Source: a bacterium
Lineage (GTDB): Bacteria > 4484-113 > JAFGCY01
Direction: 5' to 3'
Length of the DNA stretch: 58,007 nt
NCBI GenBank assembly: GCA_020849855.1
Contig: JADZFO010000020.1
Coordinates: 1 to 58,007, forward strand
Positions within the stretch are counted from its first letter, which is position 1; the number at the start of each line of letters is the position of its first letter. A program made the position numbers and the translations under genes. The notes beneath the pieces were generated by a model. That model saw only the letters and a list, made by a program, of their open reading frames with translations, made no database searches and was not told where the DNA came from. Shown here piece by piece: positions 35,026-42,543 of the stretch.

Positions 35026-37758
35026 CTAATACACCGGCCGCGCGCAATTCAGGTCGTACGAAATGCCGCCCGCGATGCGGCTGAAATAGGCGACAAGCGG
35101 CTGGCCCAGTGAGCTCAGCACGCCCGCGCAGGCGTCGCCGCTGGCGCCGGGCCGGATCACGCCGGTTGATGTCCACTGGCTGCCCGCAGCATCGAGGCTG
35201 TGGCAGAAACGCAGGGCGGAATCCGCGCTGTTGCTGATGCTGAACAGGGCGGTGTTGCCGTCCGCCAGCGTCAGCAGCTGCAGCGACTGGCTGCTGCTGC
35301 CCATCAGCTGCTGGGCGCTGTTCCACTCCGAGCCCAGGTCGTTGCTGGCGCGCATGAGCATCGTTTTGCTGCTGTCATTGCGGGAGTATGCCACCGCCGG
35401 CTTGCCGTCAAGCCGGGCCGCGCTCAGGCCTCGTGCGCCAATGCTCTCAGAGCCGTCCAGGATGATGCCGCCAAAGCTCCAGGTAGGCACATCCAGCAGC
35501 TTGCCGCGGCGCTCAAACAGCAGTTCACCGTCCGTAACGTAAAAGACCGCCGGCTCGCCCTGAACTTCCAGCAGGGCCAGCCCGGAGTCATTGTTGGACG
35601 TGTCCACGCCGGCAAGGTCAATCTGGACCGTCGCCGCGCTGCTCCAGGCATTCGCTGCGCTGTCGCTCGCCGGCCGGTAGAGCAGCTTATGCTGGCCATC
35701 GCCTTCCTCTTCAAAGTACGCTGCCGCCGGAACCGTTCCCACCAGCGCCAGGCTGCAGACCTCCCCGGTTTCATTCCCATTGCCGGTGTCGGCAAGCAGC
35801 AGGGGACTGCCCCAGGGGCCACCAGCGCCATTGCTGCGGATGGCAAACAGGTTGCCCTGGTCATGGTACAGCGCCAGAAAGCGCCCGCTCAGGCCCAGGA
35901 TCTGGACCCTGCCGGGACTGAAGATACCCGTGGTCACTACGTCCGGACTGCTCCAGGCGCTGCAGGATGCGTCCAGCGAGCGCACGCACATCAGACTGGT
36001 CTCTTCCAGGTAGAGGGCGGCACATATCCCGCTGCCAGTCTCGCGCGCCATGCTCAGCAGGCTGCTGTTCTCGTTGCTGAGTGCCTCCTTGGCGGCCTCG
36101 AAGCTGCTCATCATCCGCGCCTGGATCATCACGCTGGCGCTGCTGCTGTAGCCCGCCGGGTCGGTGGCTTTTAGGGTGCAAAGCCAGGCGCCGGGCAGCG
36201 AGTAAGTCAAGCTCTTGGGCTGGTCAGAGCTGATGTTCTCAAACACGCCGTCGCCGTCATGGTCCAGACTGAAGTCAAGCAGGCTATAGCCGTTGTCCGG
36301 GTCAAAGCTGTTGGACATGTCGAGGCTGATCGTGCCCAGCGAAGCGTTCTTGTCCGGCGACAGCAGCAGCCGCGTGCGGTCCGCCAGCAGGACGGCCTGG
36401 GGGGCGGCATTGCTGCTGATGAAAAGGCTCACGCTGCCGTGGGCGACAAACTCGCCGAAGCTGGTGTAGGCATAGGCCCGCGGTCGCAGGATGCCTGTGG
36501 CCGATGTATCAAGGGTCATCTGGTCAGTCGTTGCGCTCAGGCCCTCTACATCAATCGTGCCGTCGCCGTTCAGGTCAAAGGCCAGAGTGAGGGACGCTCC
36601 AAGCTGCTGTTCCATTTCGGCAAGCGGACGGTCGAAGCCTATCTTCATCGTCGAGCTGCTGTTGACCAGACCCTCAGCGCTGTCAACGCTCAGATGCATC
36701 TGGATCGCCTGTCCTGCGCCGGCCACCGCCGAGTCGACGCTGGACAGCGGACTCTCGTTGCCGCCCAGGTCGACGGCGCTGACCGCCACATACAGAGTCC
36801 CTGCTGCGCTGAGGCTGACCAGACCCTGGTCGATCGGCGCGACAAAGCTGGTGTTATCCAGCCAGGCCAGGCGCCGCGCGCTGCCTTTTGATGCCGCCGT
36901 GAATGGCTGGCTGCTGTAATACACCTGGTAACCGGCGATGCCCGGGTCATCCAGTCGCTGGTAAAAGAAGTCTATGCCGCCGGGGTTGCCGCGCATCGCG
37001 GTAAAGGCTGGCGTTTCCGGCGCGCTGATGTCGCCGGCGTCAAACTCCGCCGCGCCGATGCCCAGAATCTCCAGCCGCGGGCCGCTGTAGCTGACCACGG
37101 CCACGAAAGCGTTGCCCAGCTCGCTGAGATAACTCGCTCCATCCCGCACCTGCGCCGCCGTGCCGATCCGCACCGCCGATTCGCTCATCGGCCCATGCCA
37201 TTCCCAGCGTCCGCTGGCATAGTTCGCCACTCCGACCCAGTAGCGCAGTCCCATCTCATCACCGGAGTCAGCGACAGGGCTCAGGGCCGCCGCGCTGAGG
37301 TTCACATCAACGCTGATCGCACCCGGCTCGCTGCCGCCCAGCGGCAGCCGGTAGAGCGCATAGCTCAAAGGATCGGCCCCGCCCGCCGGCGTGCTGTCAA
37401 GCTCCAGCACCGAGGGGTCGCCGGCCTTGCCCTCAAACAGGCCGCTGGCCTGCAGGTAATCACTGCCGCTCACCAGCACGCTGTCCGGGCCGAAAGTGCT
37501 GGCCCGGCGCCGTGGCTTGTCATCCCAGGGCTGGGGCTGGTCATTGGGCAGCGCCAGCGGGAACTGCGCAGCGCCGACTTCACTATCAGCGCTGCCGCTA
37601 AGGTTGGCCGGGGCCAGCTCCGGCGCGGCCGTCACTGATCCGGCCGATCCCGCACCAGCCGAGCAGGCGCTCAGCGCGGCAAGCAGCAGCAGGGCCAGCA
37701 GGCCCGGGGCCAGCAGGCGCCGCAGCGGGGCCTGACACTCATAAGAGTACTTGTTCAA
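35026..37758 (-). CDS. Giant lipoprotein with shared N-terminal domain and propeller-like repeats
   Basis: I choose TTG 37758 (LNKYSYECQAPLRRLL) because AAGGAG lies 7 nt upstream. The lipobox is LLAALSAC, giving 910 residues in all. The N-terminal domain at about residues 110-235 shares PLSYALYRLPLGG and GVANYASGRWEWHGPMS with the proteins encoded at 6.96 and 32.4 kb. A fibronectin-like part (FTAMRGNPGGIDFFYQRLDD, VAVSAVDLGGNESPLSS) and PKD-like segments (FSLDHDGDGVFENISS) follow, then C-terminal repeats ending with ALRFCHSLDAAGSQWTS and QPLVAYFSR that match the propeller repeats of the convergent gene. The upstream region carries the conserved 44-bp element. Confidence 0.85.
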   Translation of the reverse strand: MNKYSYECQAPLRRLLAPGLLALLLLAALSACSAGAGSAGSVTAAPELAPANLSGSADSEVGAAQFPLALPNDQPQPWDDKPRRRASTFGPDSVLVSGSDYLQASGLFEGKAGDPSVLELDSTPAGGADPLSYALYRLPLGGSEPGAISVDVNLSAAALSPVADSGDEMGLRYWVGVANYASGRWEWHGPMSESAVRIGTAAQVRDGASYLSELGNAFVAVVSYSGPRLEILGIGAAEFDAGDISAPETPAFTAMRGNPGGIDFFYQRLDDPGIAGYQVYYSSQPFTAASKGSARRLAWLDNTSFVAPIDQGLVSLSAAGTLYVAVSAVDLGGNESPLSSVDSAVAGAGQAIQMHLSVDSAEGLVNSSSTMKIGFDRPLAEMEQQLGASLTLAFDLNGDGTIDVEGLSATTDQMTLDTSATGILRPRAYAYTSFGEFVAHGSVSLFISSNAAPQAVLLADRTRLLLSPDKNASLGTISLDMSNSFDPDNGYSLLDFSLDHDGDGVFENISSDQPKSLTYSLPGAWLCTLKATDPAGYSSSASVMIQARMMSSFEAAKEALSNENSSLLSMARETGSGICAALYLEETSLMCVRSLDASCSAWSSPDVVTTGIFSPGRVQILGLSGRFLALYHDQGNLFAIRSNGAGGPWGSPLLLADTGNGNETGEVCSLALVGTVPAAAYFEEEGDGQHKLLYRPASDSAANAWSSAATVQIDLAGVDTSNNDSGLALLEVQGEPAVFYVTDGELLFERRGKLLDVPTWSFGGIILDGSESIGARGLSAARLDGKPAVAYSRNDSSKTMLMRASNDLGSEWNSAQQLMGSSSQSLQLLTLADGNTALFSISNSADSALRFCHSLDAAGSQWTSTGVIRPGASGDACAGVLSSLGQPLVAYFSRIAGGISYDLNCARPVY

Positions 37759-37817
37759 CTGAAATCTCCTTGGATACAACGGCTGCTGTGTGTGGGCACA
37801 GTGCGCCACCAAGGCAG

Positions 37818-37861
37818 ACTACCTGTAAAGAACAGCCGCCACAACCAACATTGGGTATCAC
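37818..37861 (-). promoter_or_regulatory. Conserved 44-bp element, copy 2
   Basis: On the minus strand GTGATACCCAATGTTGGTTG-N16-CAGGTAGT ends 60 nt before TTG 37758. It matches copy 1 at 30880-30923 at 19 of 20 bases in the first block and 8 of 8 in the second, with identical spacing. A promoter for an alternative sigma factor or a two-part operator are both possible. Confidence 0.55.
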
Positions 37862-37925
37862 CAAGCGCTGCTCCGCGGCCCCTCTGCGCAGGCTAAAATT
37901 ACGCGGTCAACCCAGGAGGCCCGCG

Positions 37926-39113
37926 ATGTTTTTCGCCCCCACTGAAGAGCAGGAAATGGTGCGCCAGACCGTGCGCGAGTTCGCCGAGACCGAGCTGCTG
38001 CCCGGCGCGCTGGAGCGCGACAAGAGCAAGACCTTCCCGAAGGACAAGTGGGCCAAGTGGTCCGAGCTGGGCTTCCCCGGCATGACCATCGATGAGGCCT
38101 ATGGCGGCACCCCGCTCGACGGCATTTCCGACGCGATCGTGATTGAGGAGCTCTCGCGCTGCGATGCCAGCTTCGGTGTCTGCATGGCGGTGCACAGCGG
38201 CCTGACCGGCAAGACTCTGATGAACTGGGGCTCCGAGGAGCAGAAGCAGCTCGTCGGCTCCAAGATGGCCTCCGGCGAGTGGATCGCGGCCTACAGCCTC
38301 TCCGAGGCCGGTAGCGGTTCCGACGCCGGCGCAATGAGCTGCGAGGCCAGGCCCGACGGCAATGGCGGCTGGGTGCTGAACGGCACCAAGCTCTGGGTCA
38401 CCAACGGCGCCATCGCCTCGGTCTACATCATCTTCGCCCGCAGCCACCCCGACAACCCGCGCAAGAGTGAGCAGATCAGCGCCTTCATCGTGCCGCGCGA
38501 TACCCCCGGCCTCTCCGTCTCCAAGCTGGAAGACAAGATGGGCATCCGCGCTTCCGACACGGCCGAGATCGTGCTGCAGGATGTGAAGGTCCCCGGCGAC
38601 ATGCTGATGGGCCCCGCTGGCGGCGGACTCAAGGTCGCCTTCAACGCCCTGGATGTCAGCCGCATCGGCATCGCGGCCCAGGCGCTTGGCATCGCCCAGG
38701 GCGCCTTCGACTTCGCGCTGCAGTACGCCCAGCAGCGTGAGACCTTCGGCCGCAAGATCATCGAGCACCAGACCATCGGCAACTACCTGGCCGACATGGC
38801 GACGCGCATCGACGCCGCCCGCCTGCTGGTCTACCGCGCGGCCTGGATGAAGGACCAGGGCGCGGTGCACACCAAGGAAAGCTCAATGGCCAAGCTCTAC
38901 GCCGGCGATACGGCCGTCTGGGTCGCCGACCGCGCGGTGCAGATCCTCGGCGGCTATGGCTACACCACCGACTTCCCGGCCGAGCGCTACTTCCGCGACG
39001 CCAAGATCACCCAGATCTACGAAGGCACGCAGGAGATGCAGCGCATCGTCATCGCCCGCGCGCTGATGGGCTCCGTCAAGGGCGTGGCCAGTAAGGCCGC
39101 GGCGGCGGGCTAG
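37926..39113 (+). CDS. Acyl-CoA dehydrogenase
   Basis: FAD-dependent alpha,beta-oxidation of acyl-CoA esters. ATG 37926 follows AGGAGG (37914-37919). The 395-residue protein is complete: N-terminal helices (EEQEMVRQTVREFAETELLP), the flavin-site motif AYSLSEAGSGSDAGAM, the strand domain, and the C-terminal helices with QRETFGRKIIEHQTIGNYLADM and the catalytic Glu in ITQIYEGTQEMQRIVIARALMG. The chain-length specificity cannot be read from sequence, though the butyryl/short-chain branch is plausible. A 5'-truncated second copy lies 2.5 kb downstream beyond an AT-richer island. Confidence 0.96.
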   Translation: MFFAPTEEQEMVRQTVREFAETELLPGALERDKSKTFPKDKWAKWSELGFPGMTIDEAYGGTPLDGISDAIVIEELSRCDASFGVCMAVHSGLTGKTLMNWGSEEQKQLVGSKMASGEWIAAYSLSEAGSGSDAGAMSCEARPDGNGGWVLNGTKLWVTNGAIASVYIIFARSHPDNPRKSEQISAFIVPRDTPGLSVSKLEDKMGIRASDTAEIVLQDVKVPGDMLMGPAGGGLKVAFNALDVSRIGIAAQALGIAQGAFDFALQYAQQRETFGRKIIEHQTIGNYLADMATRIDAARLLVYRAAWMKDQGAVHTKESSMAKLYAGDTAVWVADRAVQILGGYGYTTDFPAERYFRDAKITQIYEGTQEMQRIVIARALMGSVKGVASKAAAAG

Positions 39114-39385
39114 TTAAGCTCTGGGGAAGGCGGCATGGAGCGCCTGCAGCGTCTGAAGTCAGGTGATTACCATCACTGTACAGCAAACAGCTAGTACCAG
39201 GAAAGTTTTGTGAGGCACAGTTGCATCAGGCTATGTTGAATGAAGCTGCATGCCACCCTGGCTGTTGGGCCGTACGGCCACTATGGGAGCCTTAGATGAT
39301 CTATCCTAACGCAGCAGCAGCATTGCTGTGAGCTCTGGCCAGTTCTGGTATCTAGATGAAAGAAAAATACCGCGAAAGGCCCTAG
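39114..39385. other. Intergenic start of the AT-richer island
   Basis: No ORF or RNA gene recognised. A 12-bp palindrome (GGCCGTACGGCC) occurs near 39270. Base composition drops from GC-rich to clearly AT-richer through this stretch, marking the left border of the island. Confidence 0.5.
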
Positions 39386-40252
39386 TTATGTTGGCCAGTT
39401 CTTAGGGCTAGATTGATATATACTCTCCAATGACCTTCCGGCAAGATTCGCCTTCTCTGTCAAGACTGCTAAGTCACCATCCGCGCTCTGGCTAAGCGCA
39501 ACTCTTACAACCAACTCACTAATCCACTGACCAAAGCTTGTAGACTCATCTGTACTAGGACTCTCGGCATAGCCAATCCCTGCGCCAATTTGCAGAGTAC
39601 CTAAAGGAGTAATGTTTCGTAGTTTGATTGAATAAGAATTGATAGAATATTTAAGGAGTTCGATGACCTCAGTGCTTTCAGCTTTTGTCATGTATATCAC
39701 ACACGCATCCGCGCGAGAATAGTGTCTTGGATTGGCCAGTACTTTTATTCCTCTTGTACGATTGGACAGAATCAATACAGATGCCAGTTGATTGAGGCAC
39801 CAGGCTGCTTGACTAGGAGAAATAGACACATATAGTCTAGCCCTTGGTACGTCATCTAACTCAATAGGCGGAATCGAAACGAATCCGGGAAGTGTGAATG
39901 CACGAACCAGTGGCATAGGAACTTCCGGCAGGCCCTCTTGTTGCGCTCGATACCTAAACAGACATCCACTATATAGAAAATAAAAGAAGTCTCCCACAGT
40001 AGCATGAGAGGCTGGTGTAAAGTAGTATTCACTCTTTGTTGCATCTGACAGGAGCTTTGCAATAAACCCCATGTTCAACTGTGACGATACGGTTGGCAAG
40101 GCCTTCAGCACATTGACGTCAAGGATCCGTTTGTTGTAAATTCCTGTGTATACAACTCGGAGTAGTTGCGCTCTATCAGAAACATACTCCGCCAGTTGGC
40201 GAGCGACTCTCACCGCCGACAACAACTGTGAAGTTGTAGTGAGGCTACTCAT
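39386..40252 (-). CDS. HopA1-family lyase-like protein of a RiPP pathway
   Basis: 288 residues from ATG 40252, which overlaps the kinase stop (ATGAGTAG). The C-terminal half has the HopA1 signature: RARLYVSISPSQAAWCLNQL (138-157), YSRADACVIYM (178-188) and LGTLQIGAGIGYAESP followed by SFGQWISELV (218-249). In thioviridamide-like and class V lanthipeptide pathways a HopA1-family protein acts with an APH-type kinase to dehydrate Ser/Thr of a precursor, presumably by eliminating phosphate. The kinase and a precursor-like peptide lie directly upstream in the same operon. The assignment rests on motif recall and context. An effector role as in plant pathogens is unlikely here. Confidence 0.75.
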   Translation of the reverse strand: MSSLTTTSQLLSAVRVARQLAEYVSDRAQLLRVVYTGIYNKRILDVNVLKALPTVSSQLNMGFIAKLLSDATKSEYYFTPASHATVGDFFYFLYSGCLFRYRAQQEGLPEVPMPLVRAFTLPGFVSIPPIELDDVPRARLYVSISPSQAAWCLNQLASVLILSNRTRGIKVLANPRHYSRADACVIYMTKAESTEVIELLKYSINSYSIKLRNITPLGTLQIGAGIGYAESPSTDESTSFGQWISELVVRVALSQSADGDLAVLTEKANLAGRSLESIYQSSPKNWPT

Positions 40253-41186
40253 TGCACTCCAATGTACGCTCTGTGACGTGTCTTGCAATGTCTAGTAGAA
40301 CCATGTCCATCGGACCAAGATAGTGTTTGAAACAGGCTTCCGAAGCGATCCGCTCAAACAAGTACCGGCCTACTAAATGTGAGAACTCCGGGACACTTAT
40401 GGTCTTTTGGCCCCTTGAAACCAAGTGTGCGTTTAAATAGTCTAGTAGGGAGCGACCGACCTGAAAGACACTACGTAGGTGCGGGGCAGTTTCTTCTGCG
40501 ATCTTCGATTGGCGTGAGCAAGCAATAAGCATTGACCCAACGCAACTAGCTATGTCCCATCCAAGTGGGGCCTTACTATATAACTCCCAGTCAAGAAGAA
40601 ATAGACTTGTGTTGTCAAGAACCACGTTATCTAGCTTCAGGTCACAATGAGCTTCAGTCATACGAAGATCCGCAGTATCGAATATTACTGATAAGCATGG
40701 AGAAGATTGGACAAAATTCAATACCTGAAAGAATGCGTTGCTGCGGTCAATAGTTGTGCGATCAAGTATCGGCACGTGGGCTGGAATCAAGAATCGAAGT
40801 TGCCTATCCGTAATAGGTAGTTGAATCGCTGAATCTATAAGACTTTTTGCGAGTTGTTCGAGAGATCCAACTACAAACTTTGCGGAGTCGCGAGCTATCA
40901 ACTCCAGAGTAGAAGCGTTTCTCAAGAAGGGCTGTACAATAACATCTAGTTTTTGGTCGACATAGATCGGAGGAAGAATGAAAGTTGCACTTCCCACTTC
41001 AGCATAGACAAGTGCTTCACTTTCGAGTTCGTTTCCGTTCCCTTGCTTGAATAGATATTCTCTACCGTCCGTACACTTAATCACAAGAAGCGTGTTACGT
41101 CCGTGTTGCACGTGCATACGCACGGATTTGGGTACCAATCCGATACTTCGCAGGTAGGCTCGGATTTGAGACTTGCGCAAACGCAA
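40245..41186 (-). CDS. APH-fold Ser/Thr kinase of a RiPP pathway
   Basis: 313 residues from TTG 41186, 5 nt after the precursor stop. Kinase-fold motifs are complete: Lys47 (EYLFKQG), the catalytic loop HCDLKLDN (180-187, catalytic Asp182, Asn187) and the metal-binding DWE (199-201) in LFLLDWELYSKAPLGWDIAS. This is the aminoglycoside-phosphotransferase or homoserine-kinase type of fold. In class V lanthipeptide (Lxm) and thioamitide (Tva) clusters such a kinase phosphorylates Ser/Thr of the precursor before HopA1-type elimination. The position between a Thr-rich precursor and a HopA1 gene makes this much more likely than antibiotic resistance. Confidence 0.82.
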   Translation of the reverse strand: MRLRKSQIRAYLRSIGLVPKSVRMHVQHGRNTLLVIKCTDGREYLFKQGNGNELESEALVYAEVGSATFILPPIYVDQKLDVIVQPFLRNASTLELIARDSAKFVVGSLEQLAKSLIDSAIQLPITDRQLRFLIPAHVPILDRTTIDRSNAFFQVLNFVQSSPCLSVIFDTADLRMTEAHCDLKLDNVVLDNTSLFLLDWELYSKAPLGWDIASCVGSMLIACSRQSKIAEETAPHLRSVFQVGRSLLDYLNAHLVSRGQKTISVPEFSHLVGRYLFERIASEACFKHYLGPMDMVLLDIARHVTERTLECNE

Positions 41187-41191
41187 ATGTG

Positions 41192-41494
41192 TCAGCAGCC
41201 AATCCTCGGATGGCTCGCAATAGTGGTAGTTATAGTTGTTATGGTGATGGTGGTGGCAGCCAGAGGATCGTCCAAATCAACCCTACTCCTTGCCTCGTCT
41301 AGTAGCGCATTGACCTCATCGAGGTCTTTTGCACTTTCTGCAAAATCGGGTTGATTGATTGTGGCATCGGACAAAGCTACAAAAGTTTTAAGTAGATCCT
41401 CCAAGATTTGCTGTTCGGGCTTGTCAAGCGTAGCATGAAGACTTTGAAGCTTGCCTGCCACCGATTCCGCAGCTTGCTTATCGTGCTTTAACAT
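41192..41494 (-). CDS. Candidate RiPP precursor: acidic leader, Thr-rich core ending in Cys
   Basis: 100 residues from ATG 41494 with GGGAGA 7 nt upstream. Residues 1-80 form a helical, acidic leader (KLQSLHATLDKPEQQILEDL, FAESAKDLDEVNALLDEA) ending in DLDDPLAA. Residues 81-100 are TTITITTITTTIASHPRIGC: eight Thr, one Ser and a single C-terminal Cys, the only Cys of the protein. Such a switch from polar leader to a hydroxyl-rich core with terminal Cys is what lanthipeptide and AviCys-type precursors look like. Kinase and HopA1 genes follow at +5 and -8 nt. Dehydration would give a Dhb-rich peptide, possibly with one (methyl)lanthionine. The cleavage site is inferred. Confidence 0.78.
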   Translation of the reverse strand: MLKHDKQAAESVAGKLQSLHATLDKPEQQILEDLLKTFVALSDATINQPDFAESAKDLDEVNALLDEARSRVDLDDPLAATTITITTITTTIASHPRIGC

Positions 41495-41594
41495 GAATCT
41501 ATCTCCCTCTTTGGATCTTACGACAGTGGCAATGTTGCTCGCCAGCAGTTATGAAGACCATTCTCAGCTGACCTCATGATGCCCTATCATTCTA

Positions 41595-41623
41595 ATTGTA
41601 CGTTGGTATGTTTGGTTTGTCAA
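41595..41623 (-). promoter_or_regulatory. Consensus sigma70 promoter of the RiPP operon
   Basis: On the minus strand TTGACA (41623-41618), exactly 17 bp, then TACAAT (41600-41595), about 100 nt upstream of the precursor ATG. This is the best -35/-10 pair in the window and differs from the leaderless style of the host genes. Confidence 0.8.
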
Positions 41624-41665
41624 CTATCAGTTCCAGAATTTTTGAATTGGTACCGATAAGCTCAC

Positions 41666-42247
41666 AAGATGGGCATCCGCGCCAGCGACACGGCCGAGAT
41701 CGTGCTGCAGGATGTGAAGGTCCCCGGCGACATGCTGATGGGCCCCGCCGGCGGCGGCCTGAAGGTGGCCTTCAACGCCCTGGATGTCAGCCGCATCGGC
41801 ATCGCGGCCCAGGCGCTGGGCATCGCACAGGGCGCCTTCGACTTCGCCCTGCAGTACGCCCAGCAGCGCGAGACCTTCGGCCGCAAGATCATCGAGCACC
41901 AGACCATCGGTAACTACCTCGCCGACATGGCGACGCGCATCGACGCCGCCCGCCTGCTGGTCTACCGCGCGGCCTGGATGAAGGACCAGGGCCAGGTACA
42001 CACCAAGGAAAGCAGCATGGCCAAGCTCTATGCCGGCGATACGGCCGTCTGGGTCGCCGACCGCGCGGTGCAGATCCTCGGCGGCTATGGCTATACCACC
42101 GACTTCCCGGCCGAGCGCTACTTCCGCGACGCCAAGATCACCCAGATCTACGAAGGCACGCAGGAGATGCAGCGAATCGTCATCGCCCGCGCGCTGATGG
42201 GCTCCGTCAAAGGCGTGGCCAGCAAGAGCGCCGGCGCAGCGGGCTAG
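41666..42247 (+). pseudogene. 5'-truncated second acyl-CoA dehydrogenase
   Basis: Begins abruptly at AAGATGGGCATCCGC, corresponding to 38536 in the intact gene, and continues in frame to the same stop. About 190 C-terminal residues are present, with only a few changes (GQVHTKE for GAVHTKE, KSAGAAG for KAAAAG) and the catalytic YEGT kept. In 210 nt compared by eye there are about 11 differences, mostly silent. The N-terminal half including most of the flavin site is missing and replaced by the AT-richer island, so the product cannot be functional. An ATG at 41669 without ribosome site is not convincing. Confidence 0.85.
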
Positions 42248-42280
42248 GGCCACAACTCCGACTGGGCGCGGAAGGGTAGG

Positions 42281-42512
42281 GCCGACATTCTGTCGGCGCA
42301 GGCTGCGCATTGCCTTGTGGCCCCGCACGGCAGTGCGGGCAATGTCCTGTGGCCCCGCACGGCAGTGCGGGGAGCTGCCTTCATGCCCGCATTGCCATGC
42401 GGGCCCACCAGGCTTGTGGCCCCGGACGGCAGTCCGGGGAATGTCCTGTGGCCCCGCACGGCAGTGCGGGGGACAGCCAGCCATGCCCGCATTGCCATGC
42501 GGGCCCACGGCC
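42281..42512. repeat. Hairpin array: two ~98-bp units with three palindromes each
   Basis: After a lone GCCGACATTCTGTCGGC (42281-42297), two tandem units of about 98 bp (near 42315-42412 and 42413-42512) each hold three hairpins: at 42322-42339, 42353-42372, 42385-42404 and 42420-42439, 42452-42471, 42485-42504. Stems are CCCGCAC/GTGCGGG around GGCA or GCCCGCA/TGCGGGC around TTGCCA. Between the units the first stem changes from CGCAC/GTGCG to CGGAC/GTCCG on both sides, a paired change that keeps the fold. Confidence 0.75.
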
Positions 42513-42531
42513 GCCATTTCCATCCGCCTGC

Positions 42532-42537
42532 AATAAT
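42532..42537 (+). promoter_or_regulatory. -10 hexamer AATAAT, leaderless GTG at 42544
   Basis: Ends 6 nt before GTG 42544. Longer frames upstream run through the hairpin array and are not real. Confidence 0.5.
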
Positions 42538-42543
42538 CAGCCC

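Noticed and set aside
40245..41186. Aminoglycoside resistance kinase
   Set aside because: The fold fits, but the operon with a Thr-rich precursor and a HopA1 protein fits RiPP modification much better, and no resistance-specific motif was seen.
41669..42247. Independent short acyl-CoA dehydrogenase gene
   Set aside because: It is the exact 3' part of the upstream gene, lacks the N-terminal half and has no ribosome site or promoter of its own.
42310..42543. N-terminal extension of the gene at 42544
   Set aside because: The longer frame only translates the hairpin array (repeats of CGPARQCG type), and the paralogue at 44148 starts at the same place behind its own -10 box.
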